From contig NC_090986.1 in assembly GCF_041146395.1 (NCBI RefSeq), forward strand, positions 41,266,001 through 41,330,000: DNA of 64,000 bases, written 5' to 3'. The notes under the pieces were generated by a model. That model ran no database searches. It was not told the origin of the DNA and was given only the letters and a program-made list of their open reading frames with translations. Origin of the DNA: Eulemur rufifrons (lineage: Eukaryota; Chordata; Mammalia; Primates; Lemuridae). Positions 1 to 12,849 of this stretch are shown one piece after another. Both the position numbers and the translations under genes were made by a program. How positions within the stretch are numbered: the stretch's first letter is position 1; every line of letters begins with the position of its first letter.

Positions 1-672
1 ATTGTTTTGTATACTTTACATTTAGAATGCAGAAATAAACATTTTTGCTTTCATCTTTTTCATTCTAAGAACACTATTGAATATTATCTGCTTATATAAA
101 ATAAATCCAAATGTTCACAATTGTTATCATAGTAATCAAAATATCCAAAGATGATGGAGAGATCATTAATTGTCTCTAAATCTGCAGCCTTCCATGCCTT
201 AAGCTTTAGATTTGCATGTAGTTCTTAGTTTACTCTAAATATCAAAGAACAAAAAAGGAACTTTCTTCTTCATATATAGGGTAAGAGTATTTCGAGGTCC
301 TTCCTCCCCGACTACTGTAGGCTGAACAGATTGAGTGTACAGAGATGTCACTTGGTCACACCATTCTTTCCTGGCAAAGGGAGCCATGCTAGTGCCGTGG
401 CTACTCCTGCTTCCTCCACATATGCTGCTGTTTTCCTCCTAGGAGGGTTTCTCCCTCTTCTTTGTCCTCATAAGGACAGATCTTTTATTTTCCCTTCTGC
501 CCTATCCCTCCAAGGATAAAATCATATTGCTTAGTTCATTTAAAAAATGCACCCTTACAACCCTCTCCTTGTTTTAAGACTCAGCTACTCTTTTACCCAT
601 AAAGTCATTTTTACCTGCATTTTATTAAGTGAGAAATTACTGGGAATCAGAGACTAAGAATTTACGCAGAGG

Positions 673-1010
673 GGCCGGGCGCGGTGGCTCACGCCTGTAA
701 TCCCAGCACTCTGGGAGGCCGAGGCGGGTGGATTGTTTGAGCTCAGGAGTTCGAGACCAGCCTGAGCAAGAGCGAGACCCCGTCTCTACTAAAAATAGAA
801 AGAAATTATATGGAAAAATAAAAATATATATAGAAAAAATTAGCCAGGCATGCATGGTGGCACATGCCTATAGTTCCAGCCACTCGGGAGGCTGAGGTAG
901 GAGGATTGCTTGAGCCCAGTAGTTTGAGGTTGCTGTGAGCAAGGCTGACGCCACGGCACTCTAGCCTGGACAGCAGAGTGAGACTCTGTCTCAAAAAAAC
1001 AAAAAAAAAA
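673..1010 (+). mobile_element. Alu SINE, lemur type
   Basis: Full-length dimeric Alu beginning ggccgggcgcggtggctc and ending in an interrupted A tail. The middle linker carries the extra AT-rich segment typical of strepsirrhine Alus, and the right arm has gccacggcactctagcc. Related flanks 'agaatttac' (657-665 and 1011-1019) look like the target-site duplication. Confidence 0.93.
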
Positions 1011-1389
1011 AGAATTTACACTGAGGTAAACATAATGAGATTAAAATTACTATGAGAAAAACTTACAAATTAATCCATATCTAAGAGGGGAAAAAAGTCC
1101 AGGGGGAAAAAAAAAAAAGCAAAACAGCAACTCACATACTCCAGGCAAGTCTATGTGGACAAGGACCACCCCTAAATCTTCTTTGCACCCTCCAGTGTTC
1201 GTGCTCTCACCCAATCATTGTTCCCCACCTGTTTTTAATTCAATCTAGCTCTGGATGTACTGAGAATTATTAGTTTAAAATCTACTATAAAGGTTAAAAA
1301 TGAAACAAACAGAAGAAAAACTAATGCAGTTTGTACACACCATGGGAGCTAGAGAACAGAGAATAGTCTAAAATTTTAACCAGCAAGTC

Positions 1390-1612
1390 TCAGTAGTAAC
1401 AAAATTACTAACATTTGTTGAATATTGGCTATTTGCCAGGCATCTAAGTTCTTTACTTATAGTAACTCATTTAATCCTCACAATGGTCCCCATGCAGTGT
1501 TGTTTTTCATTTTATAAAGACTTGGAAGGACAGAGAAGGCCAGGGAACGTGCCAGAGTCCACACAGTTGGCAGTGGCTGAACTGGGACTGGTAACCAGGC
1601 ATCTGGCTTCCT
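1390..1612 (+). repeat. Ancient L2/MIR-class repeat fragment
   Basis: 'ttgttgaatattggctatttgccaggc', 'actcatttaatcctcacaatgg' and the late 'agtccacacagttggcagtggctgaactgg' follow the order of a common mammalian fossil repeat. The family name is uncertain. Confidence 0.5.
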
Positions 1613-2137
1613 CTGCTAATAAGAGATGGCTCCACGGATGAGGGGAGATGGAGCCTGGCTGTCCAGGGGAGGCAAGAAAAGAGGAAGCTGGCCTTACTGG
1701 GTGACAAAGCTTGTACGGAAGCAGGATAAGCAACAAGTAATCAGAAGGCAGAACTGCATACAACTATCAGAGGAGTGTGCTTGGATCCGACACGGTGGGT
1801 GAGTGGGAGGGCTTACGAGTGAGAATGCATGTTTCAAGTATACACACAGGATTTGAGAAGAATAGACTCAATACCAAATCTCTTTACAAAAATCAAGAGT
1901 CAAAATAACATAAGCACTTAACCATCTGATTAGAATGAGCTTCCTGGAATTCAAATCATGCAAAAGTCTTAAAAAGTTAAACCCTCACTCATGGGTCAAG
2001 ATGAAATCTGAATGCAAAGACACAAGCCCTGACAGTCAGTGGCCTGGCAGATTTGGGGGTGGAGGCACAGGAGAGAGAAGGCCTCATGTCTATACACACA
2101 AATGCACCCCAACCTTCAGAAGGTAGAATGCGGCCTT

Positions 2138-2270
2138 TTTAAATTTTTTTTCATTGAAAAATAAAAATTGCATATATTTATCTTGTACAGTGTGATGTTT
2201 TGAAATATTTATATATTGTAGAGTGGTGAAATTAAGCTAATTAAGATATGCATTACCTCAATGTGCTTCC
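2138..2270 (-). mobile_element. L1 3' end fragment
   Basis: Resembles the reverse complement of an old L1 3' UTR: cattgaaaaataaaaattg, gtgtgatgttttgaaatat and gctaattaagatatgcatta are diagnostic. No coding capacity. Confidence 0.6.
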
Positions 2271-2559
2271 TTTCTGACTGAAAACTTTAAACCACACGAA
2301 AGCTTCAACTCAGTGAGCTTTTTTCCAGGGATAAAGTTTGCCAAAATTCTTTATGATATTATTAGAATACAACATTCATCCCAACAGGTAGTTTTATCAG
2401 TGTCTTTAAATCTACTGAATGTAGAGTTTTTATCTAAAAATAATGCTTAAAATATTATCATCACAGCCAAAGAACTTTCCTGACATCTCTCTTCCTCAAC
2501 TAGGTTTATTTTTTTCACAATCTTTATCACCTCACATTATTTTTGGGAAGACAGTATCT

Positions 2560-3608
2560 TTGCAACATTAGACTTGGCAAAGGTTTCTTAAGAATGACAC
2601 AAAAAAGTATGGATCATAAAAGAAAAAAATTAATAAAATAGTAATTACATCAAAATTAAAATCTATTCCCCATCAAAAGACAGTTAAGAAACTTTGAAAC
2701 AAAAAGGCAAGCAATAGACTGGGAAAGGTATTTGATAAACATATCTGACAAAGGGTTTCTAACCAGAATATAAGAAGAACCTTTACAACTCAATGAGATA
2801 AAGAAAACTCAATTTTAAGAAGCTGGCAAAAGATTTGAAAAGACTCTTCAGAAAAGAATATATATGAACAGCCATAAAGTACTTGAAAAGGTATCAATAT
2901 CTCTAGTCATGAGAAAAATGTGAACTAATACCACTACACACTAAGTAGAATGACTAAATTCAACAGACTGGTAGCATTAAATGTTGGGGAGAATGTGCGG
3001 CAACTGGTATTCTCGTACATTACAGGTGGGAATGCAAAATGGTACAGCCCCTCTTGAAAGCAGCATGGTGATTTCTTATAAAGCCAGTCACACACTGACC
3101 ATTTGACCCAGCAATCCCTTCCCTGAGTACTTAACCAAGAAAAATGAAAACATGCTCACACAAAAAGATGTATATGAGTGTTTAGACAGCATTATTCGTA
3201 ATAGCCAAAATTTGGAAACATGAATGTCCATCAGCTGGTGACTGAATGAACAAACTGTGGCATATCCACAGTGGGAAATACTACTCAGAAATAAAGAATT
3301 ACATAACAGCATGAATTTCAAAAACAGTACGCAAACTGAAAGTGGTCAAACACAAAAGACTACATACTATATGTTTCGTTTATATGATATTCTAGAAAAA
3401 GCAACTCTATAGTGACCAAAAACACTAGAGATCTGGTGAGCGGCTTGATTGTTAAGGGGCACAAGCAAACGTCCAGGGTTCTATAGCTTGATAATGGTGA
3501 TGGTTACATAACCGAATTTAATCACCAAAATTCAAACTATACACACACACACAAAAAAAAAAAACGATGAATTTTGTTGCATGGAAATTATACTACAATA
3601 AAGCTGGA
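2560..3608 (+). mobile_element. L1M (old LINE-1) 3' end, 5'-truncated
   Basis: Degenerate end of ORF2 and the 3' UTR. Landmarks in order are the region corresponding to 'catctgacaaaggg', 'ggtgggaatgcaaaatggtac', 'tgacccagcaatccc', 'aatgtccatcagctgg', and the terminal 'ttatactacaataaagctgg'. Many stops and indels; an ancient copy. Confidence 0.85.
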
Positions 3609-4159
3609 AAAAAATTTAAGACAAATGGTAAAAGTGGTTGAGAAGGGTCTGCTGGAGAAGAAAATAGCATGGACAAAAGTATGGCTTGTTTTTGGAGTCA
3701 ACGGTGGTCATTCTGCACCAGCAAGAAAGCACAGGCATGAAAAAAGTGCAATGCAAGGAAGTACTCATTTTAAAAAAGGAATGAGGGAATACTTCTCTTT
3801 CCACCCTCAGAGCTAGACTTTGATTTCCTACAAATGATAATTACCTCTTCATAGATGACTTTCAAATCTACAAAGCCAGCCCTGATTTCTGCTTAAATAT
3901 ATTGACAACTCCTATATTTCTATTTGAATGTTCTGTCACGTCCAATGTGTTAAAACCTTAATTTCCATCTTGCCTCCAAGTCAGCATTCAGTAAAGTCTG
4001 AGTAGCTTCTCAACCATAGTTTCTAAAAATTACAAACTTCTCCATATCTCCAGAACTTTCTTCCTACCATGTCTGATAGACACATCAACATGTTAAGGGG
4101 GAAAAAAAAGGAATTTCTTCAATCAATCTTTGTACCTTTCACTTGGACACGGAGGCAGA

Positions 4160-4345
4160 ATTTTATAACAGGAAGAACACTCGGTTTGGAGTCATGATGA
4201 GGGTTTCCACTTGTACCATTTACTGAGCCTGTGACCTAGAGCAAGTCACAGAGCTTCTCAATCTGAGTTTCCATGCCTGTAAACTCAGGCAACCACTCTA
4301 CCTTATAGAGTGGTTATACACAAGGTATTAAGTGAAACATTTAAA
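4160..4345 (+). repeat. MIR SINE
   Basis: MIR-like order of motifs: 'tttggagtcatgatgagggtttcca', 'ccatttactgagcctgtgacc', 'agcaagtcacagagcttctcaatctgagtttcc', then a weak 'atagagtggttata'. An ancient mammalian SINE fossil. Confidence 0.75.
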
Positions 4346-7300
4346 TATTTTCTTTCCATTCTCCTCCACTTATTCTGTCAAAAACAGTATTTGTCCTTCC
4401 CTTATATATTTAATAGCCTTAACACTCAAGTGCTTATTATTACATCTAACCCATCTACTCATTATCCAAAGGAGAACTGCCCTTGTTTGTATTCTTCTGC
4501 TCTGTTGCTATCTTGGCCCCTATTAGTTTTATGTGTCTTTAGTAATCTAAAACATCCCAGTCACAAAATGAAAGCTTAAAACATATTTATTCTTACTAAT
4601 GAATGGCAATCATTTAGAAACTTAGAATTAATTTCTAAAGATTTGGTAGAAGTGGTCACTCCATTTACTATAAATCCTAGTAAAGGAATGCTTGAAGTGC
4701 TTCTGTGCTTGAATCATTTCTCGGACTTTGCTTTTCTGAGTCACTATCTGATCTCCCACTCCTTTTCTGCAACCAGAGAGGAGTTTCATCTTACTGGAAT
4801 TAGATTGCGCTATTTATTGTTACACTTGATGATCTGTGCTTACCACCTGTTATAACCCTCCAACGGCTACACTGATAGCAGGACTTTGGGCAGTGTACTG
4901 AATTATTCTTCTTTATCCAATGTTCTTTATCCAAATGTTCTTCTTTAATCCAATAGAATAGATAACTTGACTAGAATTTATATTTTGGCTTACAATTTGG
5001 ACTTTAGGACTTCAAATTATTGATCCTTAAGTTTTTGTATAAAATTTAATATACAATGATCTAAACTGCAACAAAAAAATATCTCATGTTATATTTTCTT
5101 TTTTAAAGACCACTTATTCCTAGCCAAGGATGTTTGGAGATGGGAGTCATAGTTTAGTTTGGTTTTAGTAAGATTAAGTAAAACAGAACATCAAATACTG
5201 GTAAATAAATTATTCTAAGTAAAATGCATTTGCTAGTTCTATTTTTAAAGACACATTCTCTGTCAGTGCTATGAAGGTCAAAGTGTGATACTATGATCCT
5301 GGGCAATTTAGATTCGTAAAATTTTACAATCCTCAGCCTTTAACAGGAACGTTCCATTATCCTGGCCAATACAATTGAACATTCATAAATATCTCCATGA
5401 AAGTCATAAAACCTGCAAAGGCATTTATGTACACATATCAAAATCCAAATACTTATTATTTTTCAACTAGCCAGCGTTAGAGGACCATACTTGTTCCATA
5501 TTCCTTCTAAGTCTCATTTAATATTCCTAAAATCAATGGTCTTAAAATCAATGATCTTAGATTTGATGGCATATTATAACATATCCACTCGAAGTTACTT
5601 AGCTCACAAACTAGGAAAAAAATTTAAGGTATTTGCCATGTAGCAAATGAGGCATTACCAATCATGTACACAAATCCTTTCTGAGTATAGCTGGTCCAGT
5701 GAAAAGCAACTCGTGAAAATTTAGTCACAAAGCACTAGAAAGAATATCAGCCAATTTTTAAAGACCATTTAAGTCTGTTTAGACAATACAGTGGAAGAAG
5801 CACAAACACGTAGGAAAAAATACATCCAGAATTAAAAACCTAACATCATTACTTGCCCAACGTCATAGAGCTAAGCAAGTTACTCTTTTCTGCCTCGTTT
5901 CCCTTCAGGCTTCTGAAGCAGAAGGGAGATGCCTGGCTGGACTGTTACTCGTTTAGAAATAACTTATGGAAAACACCTGACAGTGCCCACTAGCTCTTGT
6001 TTGTCTATGCTTAATTGAATCACAATGACAGGAATATGTCTGATATACTTTGGAGACTCCAATACAGAGATTTCCTAACCTCACTGGTATTCATCACTCT
6101 AAATCCAGCATTCCCTTAGAATCATAAACTGTAAACTATTACAATGCTACTTAAGACCCAAAAGCAAAAAATTAAGACTTAATAATGTTTTTCTGTTTCT
6201 CCAATTTTGGTTTTAAGATCAAGGTAGGAAAGGAGATCTTGTTTCTCTAATCTACCCACAAGATTCAGGTTCTGAAAATAGTGGATACTAAATATTGAGT
6301 GGATACTATTGACAAGGCACAAAAGGTCCACAGACGAAACGACTCAATATTAAGGCTATACATACCAAGCCTCACATACCACTCACCCAACCTCCATCAT
6401 CCTTGGCAGCCCATCAGCTTGGGTTGCTTCTTCCTTCCATGGAAGTCATCATCTCCAGCCCTAGAGGCCCACGGCTCACATCAATGGATGCCAGAGTCCT
6501 TAATAAAGAGATTTTTCTGCCTCTTTCTTGTAAGTGGTATGGAAAAAATAATGAAAAATATGGGGAGAAAGGACATAGAGCTCTATTTCTTATTAATAAT
6601 CGTCTGGGACTCAGCATGTTTTGGACACCTATATTTAAAACTACTACAACTCCTATTTCTCCTCCAAGACATGGACCAAGCCCCTTAGGTGAAATAAATT
6701 CATAGCCAAAATAAACATGGATCTGAGGACCCTCAGGAATCTGGTACCTCATTCTTTGGGGCCTCAGAAATTTTCATATACGTTCTTATTTAACAAACGT
6801 GTGTCTGCTCTATTCTTGGATATTTTACACAAATACTCCTATAGGAAAATTGAGCATGAGATAAACAATAACTACTTACTAGAGATTTTTCCTTCTCAGT
6901 ATTAAGCCCAAAGAAGTCTAGTAACATGTCAGCCAAATTGTTGACCCAGATACCCTAATTCCTTTGAAGATTAGTTCCATAGCTCAGTAAGAATACAGAA
7001 AAGCAGCATTTCAAAAGAAATCTGGCAGCCATAAATATTATTATAATGTAATGAAATAGTAAGATAGTAATAACAGTGATATTTGATATTTATTTAGGGA
7101 TTTCTCCGCCAAATCACTCAAAGCACACAGAGCAAACCCTTGTTAAATTGTCAGTGGTTACTGCAAACACCACTTAATTCAAAACAGGTACTTCTCCCAG
7201 CTGACCAGATCCCTACTTTTTCCTATTTTTAGTTTAGGAAAAATTGGTTTATCTGAAGTGTGTTAACTCAGAGTATATTTTAATCTACTTTTTGAATGAA

Positions 7301-8744
7301 ATTTTATTGCATTATAAAAATTATAACTATAATTTACATTTAAGAATGTTAGTGTGAGTTCCTTAGATTTACATAGCATGTATACAACGTTTCCTTAAAA
7401 AGGTTTTCCAGTAACACTTTTGGAACATATTTTCTTAGGGTTTACTGGGCGTATTTGGCCAGTGGTGTCTGTAGCAATAATACTAAGCTCTTCAAAAGAT
7501 AAAGTGATGACACATAAGCCTGCCTCCCAGTTTAGTAGAGGCACTCGGAAAGACATATAGACATCTCTGAAAACCAAGAGGGTAAATCAATCAGCAACCA
7601 ATTCCAACTCGGACTGCTGCTCACCATGACAGAAATTTTAACAGGGCAACCCCTAAAACATAACTGCTCCATTAACCTAAACTCTTAAAAATTAACAAAT
7701 AGCCAGTAAACAACTTTTATGCCTGTTCTATCTAACATTTGATAGTCAGAGTCCACTTTGTAAAGGAAAAATAAAGTTTTTTGTTAATGCATTTTGACAT
7801 AACATTATACTTCTTAGTTTCTTGACTTTTTTCACTGTATACAAGTAACACTGGAACTAAATAACAAGCATGGATTTTCATCTCAAAGACAGTACCTGTA
7901 GCTATTTATAGTTTCTTAAGGCCTAAGGTTAAAACCCACAAATATTTCAAATAACATAATCAAGACTTTTTACGCTGTTAGTATAAGTAGCCCTTTGATG
8001 AATAAAACAAATGGGAGGTGCCCAAAAAGCAGCTGAGTTTTCCCTAAGCAGAAAATATGGCTGCAACATAAATTTGAGTTCAGTAAAGACATTATAAACA
8101 CTTATTCCAAAAAATAAAAATATTCATAAGTTCTATAAAACATCTTTCAGATAATAGCTTCTTATCTTATCTAAAGGATAACCTCTCTGTGACCAGAATG
8201 ACATTTTTCACAGAAATGAAGGCAAAAAAAATGAAGCAACAATGAAAATAAACCAATAAACAATGTAAACCTTTAGATTTGTGTTTAGTTTGGATTTATG
8301 AATGTGCTTTTTAAATTTGCTCTTTTTAAAAATATGCAAATAAAACCTTCTAAAGAAAGACTCAAATCAAAATATTTACAATATTTCAGAAAATGCAGAA
8401 AAAAATTTGGTCTCAAAAAAGTTAAAATTGTACTGGTCTCACATACATAGGGGCAAGAGCAAATAATTTAGCTGTCTGGTCTCCAGCTTTGCTAGTCTAA
8501 CAAAATAGACACATTGTAACAAGTTGATTAAATGTAAGTGTCAGAAGAACACATCTGTTTTAATTTCTGCTCCCAGTGGAGAGAAGGGGTAAGTTTTAAA
8601 TGGCCTCAGTTCTCAAAAATAAAGAGCCTATAATTTATAATTACAATTTATGTGCCAGATTTTTCCCTCCATGTTTTACTACAGGGACACAAATCTTCAC
8701 AGGGTCAAACAAGGAAAGCCAAATTATGAAAATGATCACAATGA
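4346..8744. other. Intron, no recognised element
   Basis: AT-rich LMO7 intron sequence. The only notable feature is the weak exon candidate at 7395-7566. A short imperfect duplication ('aaaatcaatggtctt'/'aaaatcaatgatctt') lies near 5530-5560. ORFs at 6299-6752 on both strands overlap one another and have no domain or splice support. Confidence 0.6.
7395..7566 (-). other. Candidate cryptic or alternative exon (low support)
   Basis: On the minus strand a good acceptor-like sequence (ccctcttggttttcag) is followed by an open frame of 56 codons ending in TAA at 7395-7397. The peptide contains SFRVPLLNWEAGLCVITLSF and IIATDTTGQIRPVNPKK and is not one I recognise. It lies in the LMO7 intron downstream of the 16.75-kb exon. 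It could be an alternative terminal exon, an exonised fossil repeat, a retrocopy fragment, or chance. Confidence 0.12.
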
Positions 8745-8850
8745 TAACTCAGTACCATTTACTGAGCGCTTACTATACACCAAGCATTATATGCTCTATA
8801 TACCTAACTTTAATCATTACAACATCTTTGTGAGGTAGGCGTATTACCCA
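8745..8850 (+). repeat. Ancient L2/MIR-class repeat fragment
   Basis: 'ccatttactgagcgcttactatacaccaagcattatatgc' and 'cattacaacatctttgtgaggtaggc' match the same fossil family as at 1.4 kb. A weak L2-like tail may follow to 8970. Confidence 0.55.
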
Positions 8851-9519
8851 AGTGATATTATTTGCTAAGTTCCCAGAGAAGAACAATTATGTCTGTCTTA
8901 CTTACAAATATATTACCAGGGTTTAGCACACAGCTTGACACAGCACAATCAATCAATTATTTTTCATAAAATTAAACTCACAGAGAAGCAAAACCATTAC
9001 AGGGAGGAAAAGTAACCTGTCTAAGGTCTTTTAGCTACCAAGTGACATAGGATGGGATTAAACCCAAGCTGGGGGACACCAAAGACTCTACTCTTATTTA
9101 AGATGTTTCTGTTCATAACAACTGATGCACATCTACTGAATGTTTTTGTTCCATCCTATGGGAAAGTGACAAACTCAGCCTGGAGTTTAGAAGAAATAGT
9201 TCAAATAAGCTGTTAAAAAATCTTCAAGTTTCTTTGTGTTCATATTCTTCAAATCGGTTTTTTTAATTATATCAACGTCAATGTGACTTTGGAGGGGAGG
9301 AGGGGGCAGGGTTTAATGTTACAGCTAGACAAAGGTAAGAGGTACCATGGCAGGTAACTTGACTTTGGAAGGAGTGAGGCTTCTATAGACTTGCTGGTAA
9401 AGTTTCTTATTGAAGTAATACTAAGGATCTGTAAGAAATTACCTCCACTATGAGTTCCTGCTTTTAAAATTGTCTATTTCTTTCTCTTGAGCTTCTACAA
9501 GATATTCCAACTATCTATA

Positions 9520-9808
9520 CTGATAAGGAAAACCCCCATCTATTACTTGGGGCATCAGCCACCTGAGACCCCCACCCCTCACGAAAGACCCACATCAGCA
9601 TAACACTAACCTATTACCTGGCACAACTAACCTATTACCTTAGCCACTTGAGACCCCACCCCTCAGACCACCTCAACTTAATAAAAGTGGGAAAAATTGG
9701 GTAGACGGGGCTCAGAATTTGGTGGCAAAACCCCTCTGTGGCGAATAAACTTTGATTCTCAACTCTCAGTTTGCCATTCAGTTTTGTCCTCGGGACCACC
9801 CGCTGTAA
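9520..9808 (+). mobile_element. Candidate ERV-like solo LTR
   Basis: The segment ends with LTR-like architecture: 'ttaataaaagtggg' (TATA-like), 'tggcgaataaac' (polyadenylation signal), a T-rich stretch, and a 'ctgtaaca' terminus. No flanking gag, pol or env sequence is present, so it would be a solo LTR. The presumed U3 holds a duplicated block (9539-9578 and 9629-9668). The family is not recognised and the 5' border (tgataagg) is a guess. No clean target duplication is visible. Confidence 0.5.
9539..9668 (+). repeat. Spaced direct duplication inside the LTR-like element
   Basis: Two related copies of about 40 bp, each with 'ctattacyt', 'agccacytgagaccc' and 'cacccctca', start 90 bp apart (about 9539 and 9629). 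A shorter extra 'ctaacctattacct' lies between them, so the block may be a decayed three-copy tandem array. Confidence 0.75.
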
Positions 9809-10594
9809 CAATATAACCAACATATTGTTCCACCCCAAAGTCTTAAGTATACATTTTAGATTTGTTACACAAGATAAAAAAATGATCGGTGGTCATGATA
9901 TGAAGACATCAAAATATTTCTATCACTTCATATAAATAAACATCCTTCAAATGTGTTAAACATGATTCTTTTATCCTTTGCACATCAGCATAAGGATTTA
10001 TTAAAATTTCCACCAACTACTTTGAAAGGCACATGGTCCTAAAACTGTTCCAAAGTTCCAGTTTTAGTTTATTACTCACACACAGAGAGGAAACACACCC
10101 TCCTCTTAAACCTTACACGTTTTAGATTATGTTGTAATATGCCCCATCATTATTCTGGTATAGCAAGTAAAAGGCAATTGAAACCAAAAGTTCAATGACT
10201 GCTTTGCCAGACCTGCTTTGCATCTGAATGATGAGAATAAAACGAGGAAGACTAGGCAAAGAAAAAAAGATAGGTTTCTCCCTATATTTAAAGCCTAGTT
10301 TTAAAATATCCAGGAAGTCTTTGTAATTAAAATCAAGTTTTCAAATAAACACTTCAAATACCTATGGTGTCAGGAACACAAGGAGATAAAAGAAATAATA
10401 TAAGCTCCCTGCCCTCAAATGGTTTCCAGTCTTGGGAAAAATTAGACGTAGAGGACACAAGTCCTTTGAAAGCTCAGACGAGATGTTACACCTCCAATTA
10501 GATGAGTTTCCTGATTAAAAAGTTGAAATGATCATACCTCTGTGCATTTCTCTTCATACAATGTATTCCAGCTGTGAATTTATGGCCACATCTC

Positions 10595-10690
10595 CCCAGT
10601 TATAATGTGAACCCCACTGAGGGCAGGTCTCCATCCTACCTATGTCTGTATAAGTACGTGCCACATAGAAGATGCTGAATCAATGCTTGT
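10595..10690 (+). repeat. L2-like 3' end fragment
   Basis: 'aaccccactgagggcagg' followed by 'gtgccacatagaagatgctgaatcaatgcttg' follows the L2 terminal pattern (stop-and-count motif '..gcacatagtaggtgctcaataa'). Confidence 0.5.
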
Positions 10691-11067
10691 TATATGACAA
10701 ACAAATGAAAACTTCTCTAAAACCAAAATTTCCTCTTACTGGATTAAGTGCCATTTTCTATTCTGTAGCTCCAGAAATAGATTTAAGCATATATATCCCA
10801 ACACTAACACAAATGATCACTTAAATCAGGCCAGAATAGAATATGAAAGAGAAAAAAACGCTTAACACTTTTAGGTACTAGTGAAGCTCACATTTTCAAA
10901 AGCAGCTAAGGGCACTACAGATATAATAGTGCATATTATTTTAAAAGTTGGATTAATTCAACATAGAAAGCCTTACAGACAATAATTTGAAAGGCAGAAA
11001 AATCCCCTCAACAAAAATATCTGTCTCTTTGGTTTAAGGGCCTTGTTTTAAAACAAATGCTGTCTAG

Positions 11068-11726
11068 TCAGGAGAAGCAAACTATTACTCTTCCATGAAC
11101 CGATCTATGTCCACTGCTAATCAGATTGGCCACCATGTGAGACTCTTTGGAGTAATGAATATAGGTCAGATTACTTTTGAAGAGAAAGACATTGGCCAGA
11201 AAAGTCCACAGCATGAAGTCACACCCAGCAGTCCCTATGTCTTTTTTGGATTTGAGGGAGCTAAGAAGAAGGGTTGGCATCCAGAAACATGGGTATCTAA
11301 GAAATATACCTTAAGAACTAGAAATGGAGATAAAACTTCAATTAGTCTATGGCTTGTCCCAGCATCAGACCTGCCTGATATCCAACACCTTCGTCTGCAG
11401 CTAGGACTCTTAGGTATTACCATTAAAGAACATTTCCAAACTCAGCCATACATTTTTGCTTCTGGCCTTAAACAGAGCCTCAGCAACTCAGAGGAATTAA
11501 TGTTCCCACCTCCCAGTAAGTACCTAACACCAGAGAATGGCTGAAAGGGACAGGACATGCTCACATGCATTGCAATAAACTTCCTTTTTGTTTTGTACTC
11601 TTCTAATAAGTTAGTAGGAAGGGAACATTTTAAAATAGTAACATGAGTTGACAGGTGGAAGTCACCATGCTCAAGTTGCAGATCCAAGTTTGGAAAGCAT
11701 TAAGCTTGTTTTAAAAAAAAAAAAAA
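11068..11726 (+). pseudogene. Unidentified open reading frame, likely processed retrocopy
   Basis: A 149-codon ORF opens at 11095 and closes at 11544 with no internal stop. This is long for the AT-rich surroundings. Visible segments include PSSPYVFFGF, GWHPETWVSKKY and LWLVPASDLPDIQHLRLQLG, which look like ordinary protein sequence rather than a repeat translation. An AATAAA lies about 27 nt after the stop (near 11573), and a 14-bp A tract sits at 11713-11726, both consistent with insertion of a reverse-transcribed mRNA. The A tract is farther from the AATAAA than usual (about 135 nt), and I could not define a target-site duplication. The reading frame is interrupted by a stop just upstream of the first ATG. 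I do not recognise the parent gene. It is antisense to LMO7 and intronic. It may be a 5'-truncated retrocopy, or an expressed intronless gene. Confidence 0.4.
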
Positions 11727-12849
11727 GATTAAGATGTTAAACTCATCTGAAAGACACCTACTTGCATAAAAAAAGATGTAAAATGAGGTTCAAATTCGAA
11801 AAAAAGCAGAAATTAAATAATTCAAAGTAGTTATATTTTTACTGACATAAATAAACCTTAAATACACATATATACTTACACACCTCAAGCCCGATTTGGC
11901 AGACTGTTAAAACAGGGTGCCATCTGGGAACCCGATTCCTAAGAAATGACTTTATAGTGCTGCGACAAAATCAAGCACCCTTTGAAGCTTTAGAGAACAG
12001 TTGCATCCTTAAAATATCATTTTGGATCTCCTTTATTTTTACGATATAAATATGTTAACACTAATTTTGCTTCCAACTACTGTTCCTTTGGCAACTAGCA
12101 TGTGTAAAAATAATAAATTCTTGATTTCTCCACCTTCACTTTAATAGATTTAAGAAAACAAACTCGGTCAATATTAATGTTTATTTCAAGCTACTTTTAT
12201 ACGTAAAATATTAATACTCTAAATAATGGAGTCTATCTATACTAGAAAATAATTTCTTTACATGACAAATTGTGCTCAAAAGCATTGCCATCCTGTAATT
12301 ACACTATGAACAGAATGTATCCGAGGAAGTGCTAAAAACTGGATTGAAATGGTAAGGGGGTGGAAGGAAGAAACATGTTTACAATCTGTTCAAATTCTCA
12401 GCTTAGAAATTCTGATATATAGAGCAATGGTTTAAATAGAGGAGTTAGTTTCTGAGTCAAATTGCTGGACATGTAAAATTAAAACTTTTCATGTCAAACC
12501 CTACCTTCCTGCCAACTTCGGGTCCTCCAGCACAGGGCCTCTGGGCTACTCTGTCCAGTTGGTTTCTACTACAAGCAATTGCTGTGCCTCTTTTCATGAC
12601 CGATGCCACCACAAAGACCATGACACTTGCTACAGGAGTGCTCCAGTGTGCTGTGGCATGTGGGGTGTGGTCGCTGTGCTTGTCCTCCTACAGCCCTTTT
12701 ATGGAAGGCGTATACAGACAGCTCTGTGGGAGTCACACCACCTCTTCTCTGTAGATCGTGTGTGTGTACAGTACGGATATTTAGTAAATGATTGATAATG
12801 ATGCGTTTACTCATCTATTCATCAGTACAAAGATGAATTTCATAGCATC

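Noticed and set aside
6299..6752. Overlapping ORFs of 100-129 codons on both strands
   Set aside because: Mutually overlapping frames with no recognisable protein features. Best explained by a local lack of stops.
12491..12814. Overlapping ORFs on both strands in a GC-richer patch
   Set aside because: Three frames are open together, which indicates composition rather than coding. No known domain.
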